A stretch of 64,000 bases of DNA, from contig JBAIAC010000054.1 in the NCBI GenBank assembly GCA_037349315.1, positions 434,001-498,000 on the forward strand. Direction: 5' to 3'. Position numbers and translations under genes: made by a program. The notes beneath the pieces are model-generated. The model was not told the DNA's origin. It worked only from the letters and a program-made list of their open reading frames with translations, and ran no database searches. This document shows, piece after piece, positions 43,901-55,900 of the stretch (position 1 is its first letter; each line of letters begins with the position of its first letter). The DNA comes from Chelydra serpentina. Taxonomy: Eukaryota; Chordata; Testudines; Chelydridae.

Positions 43901-46900
43901 GAGAGCAAACTTATTTCCCCCCCCCCCCCCCCCCCCGGACAGCAATGCTAAAAATATAGGGGGAACTGAGCTACACATAGGATTTGTAAAAAAAAAAAAT
44001 TACAGAAAATTTCTTTGAGTATTGAACAGTGAGGATAGTAACTGGTTCCATATGTGTTCAGGAAGAGATCAAAATTCTTGTGACTTATTTTTAATATCAA
44101 ACATGGATGTTTAATGGAAGAGCCATGAAAACCGAACTAATCATCCTGGCTTTGAAAATGTCTTGACTGGGCATCAGGTGTAACTTTTCACATCTGCCAT
44201 CAGAGCCTCCCATCTGTAGAAACTTAGGACGTTTGAAGATGTTACTCTTAAACCACAAGTTGTGCTGGAGGTTGGGAGCATCTTATTCCTACAAAGTCAG
44301 CTTATCATGCTATGTGAGAAGAATGCTTTTCCCCTAATAAGGCATCCAGATACATAGTCAATAAGGTGACTTCATTTCTTCTTTGGGAAGCAAGTCACTA
44401 GGATGTCAGCATAATGCGACACTCCCATAGTCCTGTGGCTCATGATCTCTGCTACTGTAGATCAGGGATCGGCAACCTTTGGCACACAGCTCATCACGGT
44501 AAGTCCCTTGCGGGCTGGGCTGGTTTGTTTACCTGCTGCGTCCGCAGGTTCGGCCAGTCGCATCCCCCACTGGCTGCAGTTCGCCATCCCAGGCCAATGG
44601 GGGCTGCGGGAAGGGCGGCCAGCACATCCCTCAGCCCGCGCTGCTTCCCGCAGCCCCCATTGGCCTGGGGTGGCAAACCGCGGCCAGTGGGAGCTGCGAT
44701 TGGCCGAACCTGCCCAGCCCACCAGGGGCTTACCCCGACAGGTCGCGTGCCAAAGGTTGCTGATCCCTGGTATAGTAGATCAAGGTCTAATTTCCTTTCC
44801 TTGCTGTAGGACACTATCATCTGTCCACTTAAACTGGTGGTACTAAGAGTACTAAGGTTATACAGTGGTATAATGCTTTACAGAACTTAATATCTAGTTG
44901 TCTAGTAAACTCCCAGAGGTCACTAAGCTAGCAACAGGTGGCTGGGCCCATTGCACTATTGCTACGACAATCTGGCTGTGTAGCATTTAATGTGATTCAC
45001 TCTTGTCCAAGCTGTGGAACTTAAAGTTGCTTTTCAAGCCTGAGTCTCCAGTTACTGCACGCCTACAAAACTGTCAATGTGCAGTTGGTTAGAAATTTGG
45101 GACATGCTGTGTTTTTGGTGGTGGTTTTTTTTTTTTTTTTTTTTTTTCCCCTCCCCCTTGATTAGCATTCATTTTTGAAGTTACCACACTGAGAGACAAG
45201 TGTTGGTAGGTATTTATGAAATAAAGGACATTGTGCTCTTTTTTTTTTTTTTTTTTTTTAAACATTATTTACTCGTTTGAATACTGCATTACAACTGCAA
45301 ACTTCATCAGCCCCATGGTAGGAAATCCTAGTGATTGTATCCTGTTGACCTTCAATTCCATAGGTGTTTGATTCAAACGTCAACAAGGACAAGCTGTTGC
45401 GTCTGAAGCTGGGTTCTGGAAAAGTCATTAAGGTAGAACTTCTGTCATTTTACCTTCATCTTCTGTGTACTAAAGTCTCGTAGATCTTGGAGGACTTCTG
45501 AAAGTTCTGTCTGGAGTCACACAAACCATAATAACTTCTATTGTATTTATGATCGTATGATAAGACTTGTGCTTGCATCAGTGACATGAAAGAAATTGCT
45601 GACTTCTTTTTTTTTTTTTTTTAATCTCTTTCCTTGTTTTGCACAGCATCTTGCATCTATACTTATTGCCTTGCATTCCAATAACCACGCCTCTTATTCT
45701 CTCTCAGTAATAAGAGCGCGAAATCCGTAGAACTTTCCTGTGCGGTAGAAAGAAAGCTGCCTGTTTGAAAATAAATCTTTCTCTCAGGAGGTTCCTTGAT
45801 ACTTTTCTGGTGGCAGCACTTCTACCCTGCACAGCTTCCAGAAAAGTAGCTTCCTTGTGAGGAAACTCGGTTCAAGAAGAATGTATTCTGTTATGTTTAT
45901 TCATATGTACAGATCACTTGAAGCTGTGTGGGGATTTTATGAAACTCCCTCTGAAGACAACCTCAGCATCATGGCACCCCCTCTGGTCCATCAAACTGGT
46001 GCAGATCTGAGATTCTTTCATGGTGGGGAGGAGGGAGAGGTTTTTTGTCTGCTAGGGGCTTGTCTGTGCGAACACTTGGTTTGTGTACTTAGTTTGTGCA
46101 AGCTGGGGCATAAATCTACCCACACTAGCCTGTTGTGCCTGAAGTGTAAGTATCTGCATGGACCCTGTTGCTATGGACTACGGAACTTTTAGTGCGTGGC
46201 AGCAAGATCCACACAGACACGTTAGTATATAGCAGGTTAGTGTTGGGTAGATTTACACTCCAGCTTGGTGTAGTTCTCACCAGCAACTACACACTGCACC
46301 ATAATAACTCTAACTCAGGAACCAATCCATGCAACCAACCTCGATGCCAACTCTGCCCACATATCTACACCAGGGACACCATCACAGGACCTAACCAGAT
46401 CAGCCACACCATCACCGGTTCATTCACCTGCACATCCACCAATGTAATATACGCCATCATGTGCCGGCAATGCCCCTCTGCTATGTACATCGGCCAGACT
46501 GGACAGTCCTTATGCAAACAGATAAATGGACACAAATCAGATATTACGAATGGCAATATACAAAAACCTGTAGGAGAACACTTCAATCTCCCTGGACACA
46601 CAATAGCAGATTTAAAGGTAGCCATCCTGCAGCAAAAAAACTTCAGGACCAGACTTCAAAGAGAAACAATGGAGCTTCAGTTCATTTGCAAATTTGACAC
46701 CATCAGCTCAGGACTAAACAAAGACTGTGAATGGCTAGCCAACTACAAAAGCAGTTTCTCCTCCCTTGGTATTCACACTTCAACTGCTAGAAGAGGGCCT
46801 CACCCTCCCTGATTGAACTAACCTCGTTATCTCTAGCCTGACTCTTCCCTGCACATTTATATCTGCCCCTGGACATTTCCACTGCTTGCATCCGATGAAG

Positions 46901-49900
46901 TGGGGATTCACCCACGAAAGCTTATGCTCCAATACCTCTGTTAGTCTATAAGGTGCCACAGGACCCTTTGTCGCTTCTAAGTGTTTTGTGTAAACAAGCC
47001 TCAAGATTTCAAAACCAGTTTTTCCCAATTTAAACTTTAATTACTGCAGTAATAGTAATCTGTACTGGGTCCTGTGGCAAGCTGGCACTAATTGAAGATT
47101 AATTCTGTCATCTGTCTGTTTATATCATGCATATCTGCATGTTAATCCAGTAGCTGATATTGCTATAAACTCATTTTTTGTTAATTTTGCTCCATTAACT
47201 TCTAAATTTTTCTACCCATAATCAGTTTCCTTAAATGCTGTGTCTAAACCTAAGCATAGCACTTAATTGGCCAGATTACTAACATACAGCAGAAGTTACC
47301 AGAGGTTACTCTTTTTAAAGTATCCAAGTGTTGACCCATGAAAACTATGGATGTGTCTACCCTCAAACCACTCCAGCAATACAGCTGCATCTGTGCCGCT
47401 GTAGTGCTTAGTGTGGCCACTGCCTATGCCAATGGGAAGGGTTCTCCTGTTTGTGTGGGTAATTCACCTCCAAGAGAGGCAGTACTAGGTTGACAGAAGA
47501 ATTCTTCCATCAATCTAGCACTGTCTTCCACTTGGGCGGGGGAGGGAGGGGGCTGGCATAGCTACGTCTCTCGGGGTGGGTTTTTCACACCCCTGCAAGA
47601 CGTAGCTATGCTGGTATAAGTTCCCAGTGTAGACTAGCCGTGAGTTACTAGGCAAGGCTTCATCCAAGCTTCTGGAACCCAAATAGAGGTCCTGGAGGCT
47701 GGCTGCATCTCCATGTTAAAGATGGCAGAAGGTGCAATCTGCTCCACTGTTTGTATGTTGTCTTCTGATGCTTAGAAATTAATATTGCTACTCTTAATTG
47801 GATATCATGGGTCCTCTAGTCTAAGGGTTTTTTATCCTAAATGGAGCAATGCTGTATCCCCAGGGCTTCACAAGAAACTTTTCAATATGCATACTGGAAC
47901 CTTTATAACCTGGCCAGAACAGCCTCACCAGAATGATTGCAGATATTTTGTGTCACTGAGTCAGACTGCTGCTTACAAATCAACTTTCTCTTCTTTTGTA
48001 TTTCTGAAACGTAAAGGGTTGGGAAGAAGGGATGATGGGGATGAAGAAAGCGGGGAGACGACTTCTCATTATTCCTCCAGCATGGGCTTATGGGTCCCAA
48101 GGAGTAGCCAGTCGCATTCCTCCTGATTCCACGCTGGTTTTTGAGGTGGAAGTTAAGCGGGTGAGTGTCTCCTTCCAAATATATTTTTGTACATCTGGTT
48201 TGGGCCGTTGGTTGGCAACACTTTTATCATTTCTACCCGTAAAGTAACCGCCCCTGTACATGAGAATTACAGCATAGTTAGAAGCTTCTATATACCCAGT
48301 AAAATATCAGGATAAGTACAAAAATATAACTGCATTATTAAGACGCATCTGATTTGAGGCATCTTTCTTCCACTTGCATGTAAGATGTCCAGGAAAAAAT
48401 TAATAACTTGATGAGGGCTAGATTTAGAGTGAGATGGAGAGGGAAACTTCAAAACTATAGTGCTTAAATAGATGTAAATTTTTACTCTGTAGCAAATGTG
48501 TGATGAACAAAACATTGGCCAGAATGAAGCAGAATACTAAAGAGTTGTTTCAGGGCCCAGAAAAACAGCTCTGTGTGTAATACTTTCATCATGGTTTTCT
48601 TAGGTGAAGCTGGTAAAGGAGACTGGCTCTGATGGGCAGAGTATTGGTTCTAGGGATTCTTCTGCATCTTCCCCAGTACCTAATTCAGACAGCTTCTCCG
48701 CAGACCCTGTCGGATTGCCTCCTTTGACGATACCTCCGAAGCCTGGGTAAGAAAATAAGGAAGCAGAATGAGTTCAGCGCTCCTAGAACTTGGTATTTGT
48801 GAAAATATCTGTAAGGCCCAAACTGATGGCAACCCCTCTCTTGGTATTGACACCTCCTCATCAATTATTGGGAGTGGACCACATCCACCCTGACTGAATT
48901 GGCCTTGACAACACTGATTCTCTGTTTGTAAGGTAACTCCCTTCTCTTCATGTGCCAGTATATTTATGCCTGTATCTGTAATTTTCACTCCTTTCATCTG
49001 AAGTGGGGTTTTTTACCCATGAAAACTTATGCCCAAATAAATCTGTTAGTCTTTAACGTGCCACCGAAGTCCTCATTATTTTTGTGGCTACAGACTAATA
49101 CGACTACTCCTCTGATACTTATCAATGATTTGTGTATTTTGCCATTCCACAGTCATGGAATTTGCTACAGAATAGTGGTACAGAATCTAAGCTGTTATGT
49201 TATGGTTACAAATAGCTTTCCAAACATGAAATATTGAAATATCTTTTGATGGAAAAGTGAAGTTTTGCTTGTGGGGACTACAGTTGCCGGGTATGTTCAA
49301 CAGTTTAGAGATGTAGCGTTCTCTTCTTCAGAGAGTTTTTTTTTTTTTTTTCTTTTCTTTTCTTTTCTAAATTTAACCCCCCATATACTTGTTTCCTCTC
49401 TGCAGAGAGCCAGCTGTTCGGGCCAAGTCTAACTCTATAAGTGAACAACTAGCAGTAAGTGTTGCTTTAGTTAATGTGAAACATACACAGAAATGTCCAA
49501 ATATTTAAGTCCTGCCCAAATTATTAAAATAATGCTAAGGGCCTATCTGAATTGCATGTAAGCAAAGCATTATTTCTTTAACACTTATATTGTGTTATTA
49601 CCCAAAAGCCTCACTTGGGATCTCGTTTTGCTTTGAGCACTACAAACATAGGAAGACTTAGTTCTTGTCCATTCAGAATTAAGATTGAAACTTTGTCCTT
49701 AAATGAACAGCAAGAGTTTTATACTGAAAACTAAGCTCCCTGGATCACCAGTGGAATGTTTTAGGGTTTATGCAGCCTGAAATGATAGATGGATAACTTG
49801 TGTGTGTCTGTGATCTACAAGCACCCTGGGGTTCATGATTTCCATAAAATAGCCCATAACCTCTACTCTTGAGGGAATTCTGCACCAAAAAATTAAAAAT

Positions 49901-52900
49901 TATGTTCACAATATTTTAAAATTCTGCAAATTTTATTTTTCAATAAATGAATGTGGCTCCAGCATGGCAGTGGGGAGCACAGGCCACTGGCTGCATTGAG
50001 GTGGGAGATCATCCCGAAACCCCCAGCTCACCTGGTACAGAGACTCAGCCCCTCTGCGGCAGGTGCACCACGTGTGGGTGGGCAGGCTCAGCCCAGCAGG
50101 ATCCAAGTGGAGGGATCCAGGTGTGGGGTGAGAGGTTTTGGTGTGGGGCAGTCTGGGTACAGATGGCTCAAGGGTGAAAGTGGGGGGTGGGGTGTCTGGC
50201 TGGGTGGAACTTGGTGAGAGGGTCTGGATGCTGGGGGAGTGGTGCTTGATGGGGTGGGGGTCCAGTTGCAGCTGGTTGGGATCAGTGGAGTGGGGGTCGG
50301 AGTTGAGCTGCAGAGTCAGCGGAGCCAAGACAGACAGTCTCTTTCAACTGGGCAGCTCTGTGCTTGCAGAATTGGGGGGGTGGGGCAGTGGTGTGTAACA
50401 TTGTGTGCTGCATTTCCCCCCCCCCCCCCCCCCCATGCCTTGCCTCTGTTTGGAGCGGGGCAATCCCCCAAAAAACTCTGCCCATGGTTCTCTTCTCTCC
50501 CCCCCTCCCCCCCCTTGCTTCCCTGCTGTTTTCTGCAGGGAAACACAGGAAATCTGCGGGGCGGATTTTCTGCAGTCCTGCAGAATCCTCCCAGGAGTAA
50601 ACCTCATGGGAGCCCGAAACAACTCTGTCCCCTTGGTTCAGGGGCTTTGTCATCACTGACATTTTCAAAGAAACGCCAGTCTTAACTCCTCCTTCACTTC
50701 CCTGTGGCCTCTCATTTGGTAAATTGTTTTAAAATGTTGCATGTCCTGTTAATGGTTAGGGGCATCTTCAGTAGTTCCATTGTTTAGAAAAACTTTTCAT
50801 TTCACCTTGTCCAGTAGCCTGAAGGTTATCACTTGAGGGTCTGGTTCTCTCCCACTTCCCTGGGTGAGGCCATGTCTACTGGAGTTAAGGCAGCAGTTTC
50901 ATCCTTGAATCTGACTTGCTTGATCCTCCGCAGGCATTTTAGGAGAGCTTGAGGATTTCCCTGACATTTTTAGTTGTGATATGGGGAACTCAAGGACATA
51001 TGGGTCTATACGCTGTGACGGGTCAAGGCCAGATGGCTATAGGAAAGTAGCTATATTAGCCCCAGGCTAAACAAATCCATGGTACCAGGATAAGTAAATG
51101 GAAGCTGCTCCAGGTCAATTAAGACACCTGGGGCCAATCAAGAACTTTCCAGAAGGTAGGGAGGTTGATTGAGACACCTGCAGCCTGCAATCAGGGCCTG
51201 GCTGAAACTAGTTAAAAGCCTCCCAGTGAGTCAGTGAGGCATGCATGTCAGGAGCTGTGGAAGGAGGTTGCGTGTGAGGAGCTGGGAGCAAGAGGCACTA
51301 GGAGCTGAGAGTAAGAGGGCGTACTGCTGGAAGATCCTGTGGTGAGGATAAAGAAGGTGTTGGGAGGAGTCCATGGGGAAGTAGCCCAGGGAGTTGTAGC
51401 TGTCGTGCAGTTGTTCCAGGAGGCACTCTAAACAGCTGTAGTCCACAGGACCCTGGGCTGGAACCCGGAGTACAGGGTGGGCCCGGGTTCCCCCCAAAAC
51501 GCCCAACTCCTGATCAGACACAGGAGGAGTTAACCTGGACTGTTGGTTCTACCAGAGGGGAAGATCTCTGAGGCAAGCAAAATTCGCCAATAAGCTCAGG
51601 ACCCACCAAGATAGAGGAGGAACTTTGTCACAATGCTTTTTTCAAAACATTATTTGTACAATGGCCATTGTATTTAAGAGCTTAGTTTCTTTGGCTCTGT
51701 GGGTGCTAATAGAACTATAATGGTCTTCTTATATGTAGTGATCAGATACCATGGTGATAGTCAACTTAATACTCCTTGCTATCCATTTTTATTTTTAGGC
51801 CCTCAGAAGTAAAGCTTGTTAGCTGAAATAGTGTGAGGTGGTCTCCTATGTGCTACAGAATAGAATGGGCTACTGTCAAGAAATCTGGGCTCCTTTGTAT
51901 CCCTTATGCAGATGGAACACAGCCATAGAATGAAGCAGTTGGTTAACTTTGAAAATCAGTTCTAGGAGTTCAGGCATGAAACTCTCCATCTTTTGCAGTG
52001 TTGTTGTAGCCATGTTTATCCCAAACTATGAGAGAGACAAAGTGAGTGAGATAATATCTCTTATTGGACCAACTTCTGTTAATGAAAGAGACAAGCCTTG
52101 GAGTTTCACAGAGCCCCTCCTCCGGTCTGGAGAAGGAAACCAGTGTCCAAGCTAAATACAAGGTGGGACAGATTAAGCATAGGGATTCACACCTGTTGTA
52201 GAAGACAATTTACAATTGATACCTCTGCTGTTGTAGGACAATTGAGAATTAGTAGGCAGCAGAGTGTTGTAAGTTGTTGTAATGGGCCATAAAACCAGTC
52301 TCTCTGTCAAGTCCATGTTCTTGAGTGTCCAGCAGAATTATGAATTTAAGGTCCCAAGTTCATGTGGTGAAGGTGTCGTGCAGGTTTCCTTTAAGGATGA
52401 GGACTGAAGTCAGATATGGAGTGATTGCTTTGTGAAAAGCGTTTGACAGTTGGTGATAGGGTGTTTTGTGTCTTATCATTTTTCTGCATAAGCTCTTCTG
52501 AGAGCATGATGACTGTCTAGTTTCACCTACATAGCTGCTGTTGGGGCATTTGATGCACTGGATGAGACACCACCACATGTTGTGATAGATGTGTGTAAGA
52601 CCTATGAATCTAGAAAGATGTGTTGTGAGGGATATTGATTATTGTAGTAGTGGAGATATGGATGCAGGTTTTGCATCTATTATTTTGGCAGGGTCTGGTG
52701 CAGCTTTGAGTTGGTGTGTCCTGGTCTGTGGACCGCTTTCTTCTGATGATTTTGGAGAGGTTGTGGGGTTGTCTGAAGGCCAGAGGAGGGCATTCTGAAA
52801 TAAATATTTTTCTGGATGTAGTCCCCATCAGATATGGGTTGTAATTGTTTGATACCCCCACATAGGTTCTAGTGTGGGGTGGTAACTGACAAGTAGGGAT

Positions 52901-55900
52901 GTGCATTGGTGGGGGGTTTTTCTGTATTGAAGTAGGTTCTCCTGTTTTGTGGGTGGACTGTTCCATGTTGCAATCTACTTCTCTGGTTAAATGTCCTTGT
53001 TTAATGAAGGTGGTTTTAAGTGTATCTCAGACTTCCTCCTAAGAGCATATTCTGTGATATCCGAGTGTCTGTAGATAACAGATTTCTTGGTGGGTCTTGG
53101 GTGATTACTGGATTTGTGAAGGTAGGTATGGTGATCCTTGGATTTCCTGTGTATAGTTGTCTGTAGGGTTCCATTGTTGAAGCTTATCATGGTGTCCAGG
53201 AAGCTGAAGTTGATGTGGATAGATAGGGGATGTGGTCACGGTGGTTGAAGCTGTAATGGAAACTATGAAGGAGTTGTCTGTTCAGAGGATGAAAATATCA
53301 TTGATGCACCACAAAATCAGTAATGCACCACAAAATCAGTAATGTATCTCTGGTATATCTTTCTAGAAGCTTTTCCTCAGTACCCCATAAAGAGATTGGC
53401 ATAGTGGGGAGCCATCCTAGCACCTGTGGCAGTTCCCATGGTATAGACAAAGTGTTTGTTAAATGTAAAGTTATTATTAGTGAAGATAAAATGGATGAGT
53501 TTGGGTTGGATTTCTGTGTATGGTCCATTGTCTTGTAGATACAGTAACTCCTCACTTAATGTTCCAGTTAACATTGTTACATCGCTGATCAATTAGAGAA
53601 CATGCTTGTTTAAAGTTGCACAATACTCCCTTATAACGTTGTTTGGCAGCCGCCTGCTTTGTCCACTGCTTGCAGAAAGAGCAGCCCATTGGAGCTAGCT
53701 GGTGGGGGACCTGGAACCAGGGTGGACCAGCAGCCCCCCATCAGTTCCCCTAAGTTCTCTGTGCGGCAGCTGCCCAGCAGGCTATCAATTACTGGGCAGT
53801 TCAGGTATCCCTCCCCCCCCCCCCCCCCCCCCCCGCCATGTGCTGCTCCTGCCCTCTGCCTTGGAACTGCTCCTGGGAGCCTCCTGCTTGCTGTGCAGGA
53901 GGTGGAGGCGGGGGAAGAGAGGTGCTGATGTCAGAGTCCCCCTGCCCCCTATTCCTGTACCCCATCTCCACAGAGCAGGGATGGGACAAGACAGGGCTCA
54001 GGATGGAGGGAGTTTGCTGGCAGCAGCTGCTGTCTCAACTTGCTGATCTACAGTAACTCCTCGCTTTCATGTTCCTGAAAAAATGTGACTTTAAGGCAAA
54101 CAATGTTCATAGAATCATAGACTCTCAGGGTTGGAAGGGACCTCAGGAGGTCATCTAGTCCAACCCCCTGCTCAAAGCAGGACCAACCCCAACTAGATCA
54201 TCCCAGCCAGGGCTCTGTCAAGCCTGACCTTAAAAACCTTTAAGGAAGGAGATTCCACCACCTCCCTAGGTAACCCATTCCAATGCTTCACCACCCTACT
54301 AGTGAAAAAGTTTTTCCTAATATCCAACCTAAACCTCCCCCTCTGCAACTTGAGACCATTACTCCTTGTTCTGTCATCTTCTACCACTGAGAACAGTCTA
54401 GATCCATCCTCTTTGGAACCCCCTTTTAGGTAGTTGAAAGCAGCTATCAAATCCCCCCTCACTCTTCTCTTCTGCAGGCTAAACAATCTCAGTTCCCTCA
54501 GCCTCTCCTCATAAGTCATGTGCTCCAGCCCCCTAATCATTTTTGTTGCCCTCCGTTGGACTCTTTCCAATTTATCCACATCCTTTTTGTAGTGTGGGGC
54601 CCAAAACTGGACACAGTACTCCAAATGAGGCCTCACCAGTGCCGAATAGAGGGGAATAATCACGTCCCTCGATCTGCTGGAAATGCCCCTACTTATACAG
54701 CCCAAAATGCCGTTAGCCTTCTTGGCAACAAGGGCACACTGTTGACTCATATTCAGCTTTTCGTCCACTGTAACCCCTAGGTCCTTTTCTGCAGAACTGC
54801 TGCCCAGCCATTCGGTCCCTAGTCTGTAGCAGTGCATGGGATTCTTCCGTCCTAAGTGCAGGACTCTGCACTTGTCCTTGTTGAACCTCATCAGATTTCT
54901 TTTGGCCCAATCCTCTAATTTGTCTAGGTCCCTCTGTATCCTGTCCCTACCCCCCCAGCGTATCAACCACTCCTCCCAGTTTAGTGTCATCTGCAAACTT
55001 GCTAAGGGTGCAATCCACACCATCCTCCAGGTCGTTGATGATGTTAAGCAAATCCCATTTCCCCATAAGAATTAATGTAAATAGGGGGGGTTAGGTTCCA
55101 GGGAAAACTTTTTTCACCAGACAAAGAATACGGTTTAATACTGGTACACAGTGATGATGATTGTGAAGCTTGGTTGAGGTGGCGAAGTCAGAAGGTGGGA
55201 TATTTCCCAGGAAATGCCTTACTGCTAAATGGTGAACTAGCAATTGGCTGAGCCCTCAAGGGTTAACTCGTTGTTAATGTAGCTTCACACTCTACAAGGC
55301 AGCAGGAATGGAGGAAGGGGAGACAGCATGGCAGAGAGAGAGAGAGACACCCTGTCTGTGTGAGAGAGCGAGAGATGCATATTGCTCCTTTAAGTACACT
55401 GACCCCACTCTGAGTACACTGCCTTTTAAAGTTAATTAGCAAGCTGAGACGGCAGCTGCTGACAGGAAGCTCCCTCCATCCTGAGCCCTGTCATGTCTCT
55501 CCCCTGCCCCCCTGCTCTATGGAAGGTGGGGGTAAGCAGGGTGCAAGAGCAGGGGGGAGGGGGACACCTTGATATTAGCCCCCCTCTTTCCCTCCCCTCC
55601 CAGCACAGCAAGCAGGATGCTCCAGGGAGCAGCCCCAAGGCAGAGGGCAAGAGCAGCACATGGCAATGGGGAGGAAGGGACCATTGAACTGCTGGCAATT
55701 GATAGCCTGCTGGGCAGCTGCCGCACGGGGAACAGAGGGCTGCCAGTCCACCCTGGTTTCAAGCCCCCACCAGCTAGCTGAAACAGGCTGCTTTTCCTGC
55801 AAGCAGTGAACAAAGCCGGCGGCTGCCAAACGCCGATGTTATAAGGGAGCGTTGCACAACTTTAAACGAGCATGTTCCCTAATTGATCAGCAATGAAACA

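Larger units (their letters stand above)
46056..47000. mobile_element. MITE with CTTGTCTG ends, split by a Penelope-like element
   Basis: The left end GGGCTTGTCTGTGCGAACAC and the right end GTGTTTTGTGTAAACAAGCC are inverted relatives. Between them the words TGCATGGACCCTG and AGTGCGTGGCAGC follow the MITE at 36610-37216. The Penelope-like element occupies about 46280-46976. Confidence 0.55.

Noticed and set aside
43917..43937. Poly-C run (also at 50416 and 53814) as a functional site
   Set aside because: Homopolymer runs of this kind are common in this DNA and may partly be sequencing artefact; no structure around them suggests function.
44414..44846. Frames of 86-134 codons on both strands
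   Set aside because: They read through the fold-back body of a hAT element; similarity between strands reflects the inverted repeat.
49933..50685. Many overlapping frames of 76-148 codons
   Set aside because: They come from C- and G-runs of a non-autonomous DNA element.
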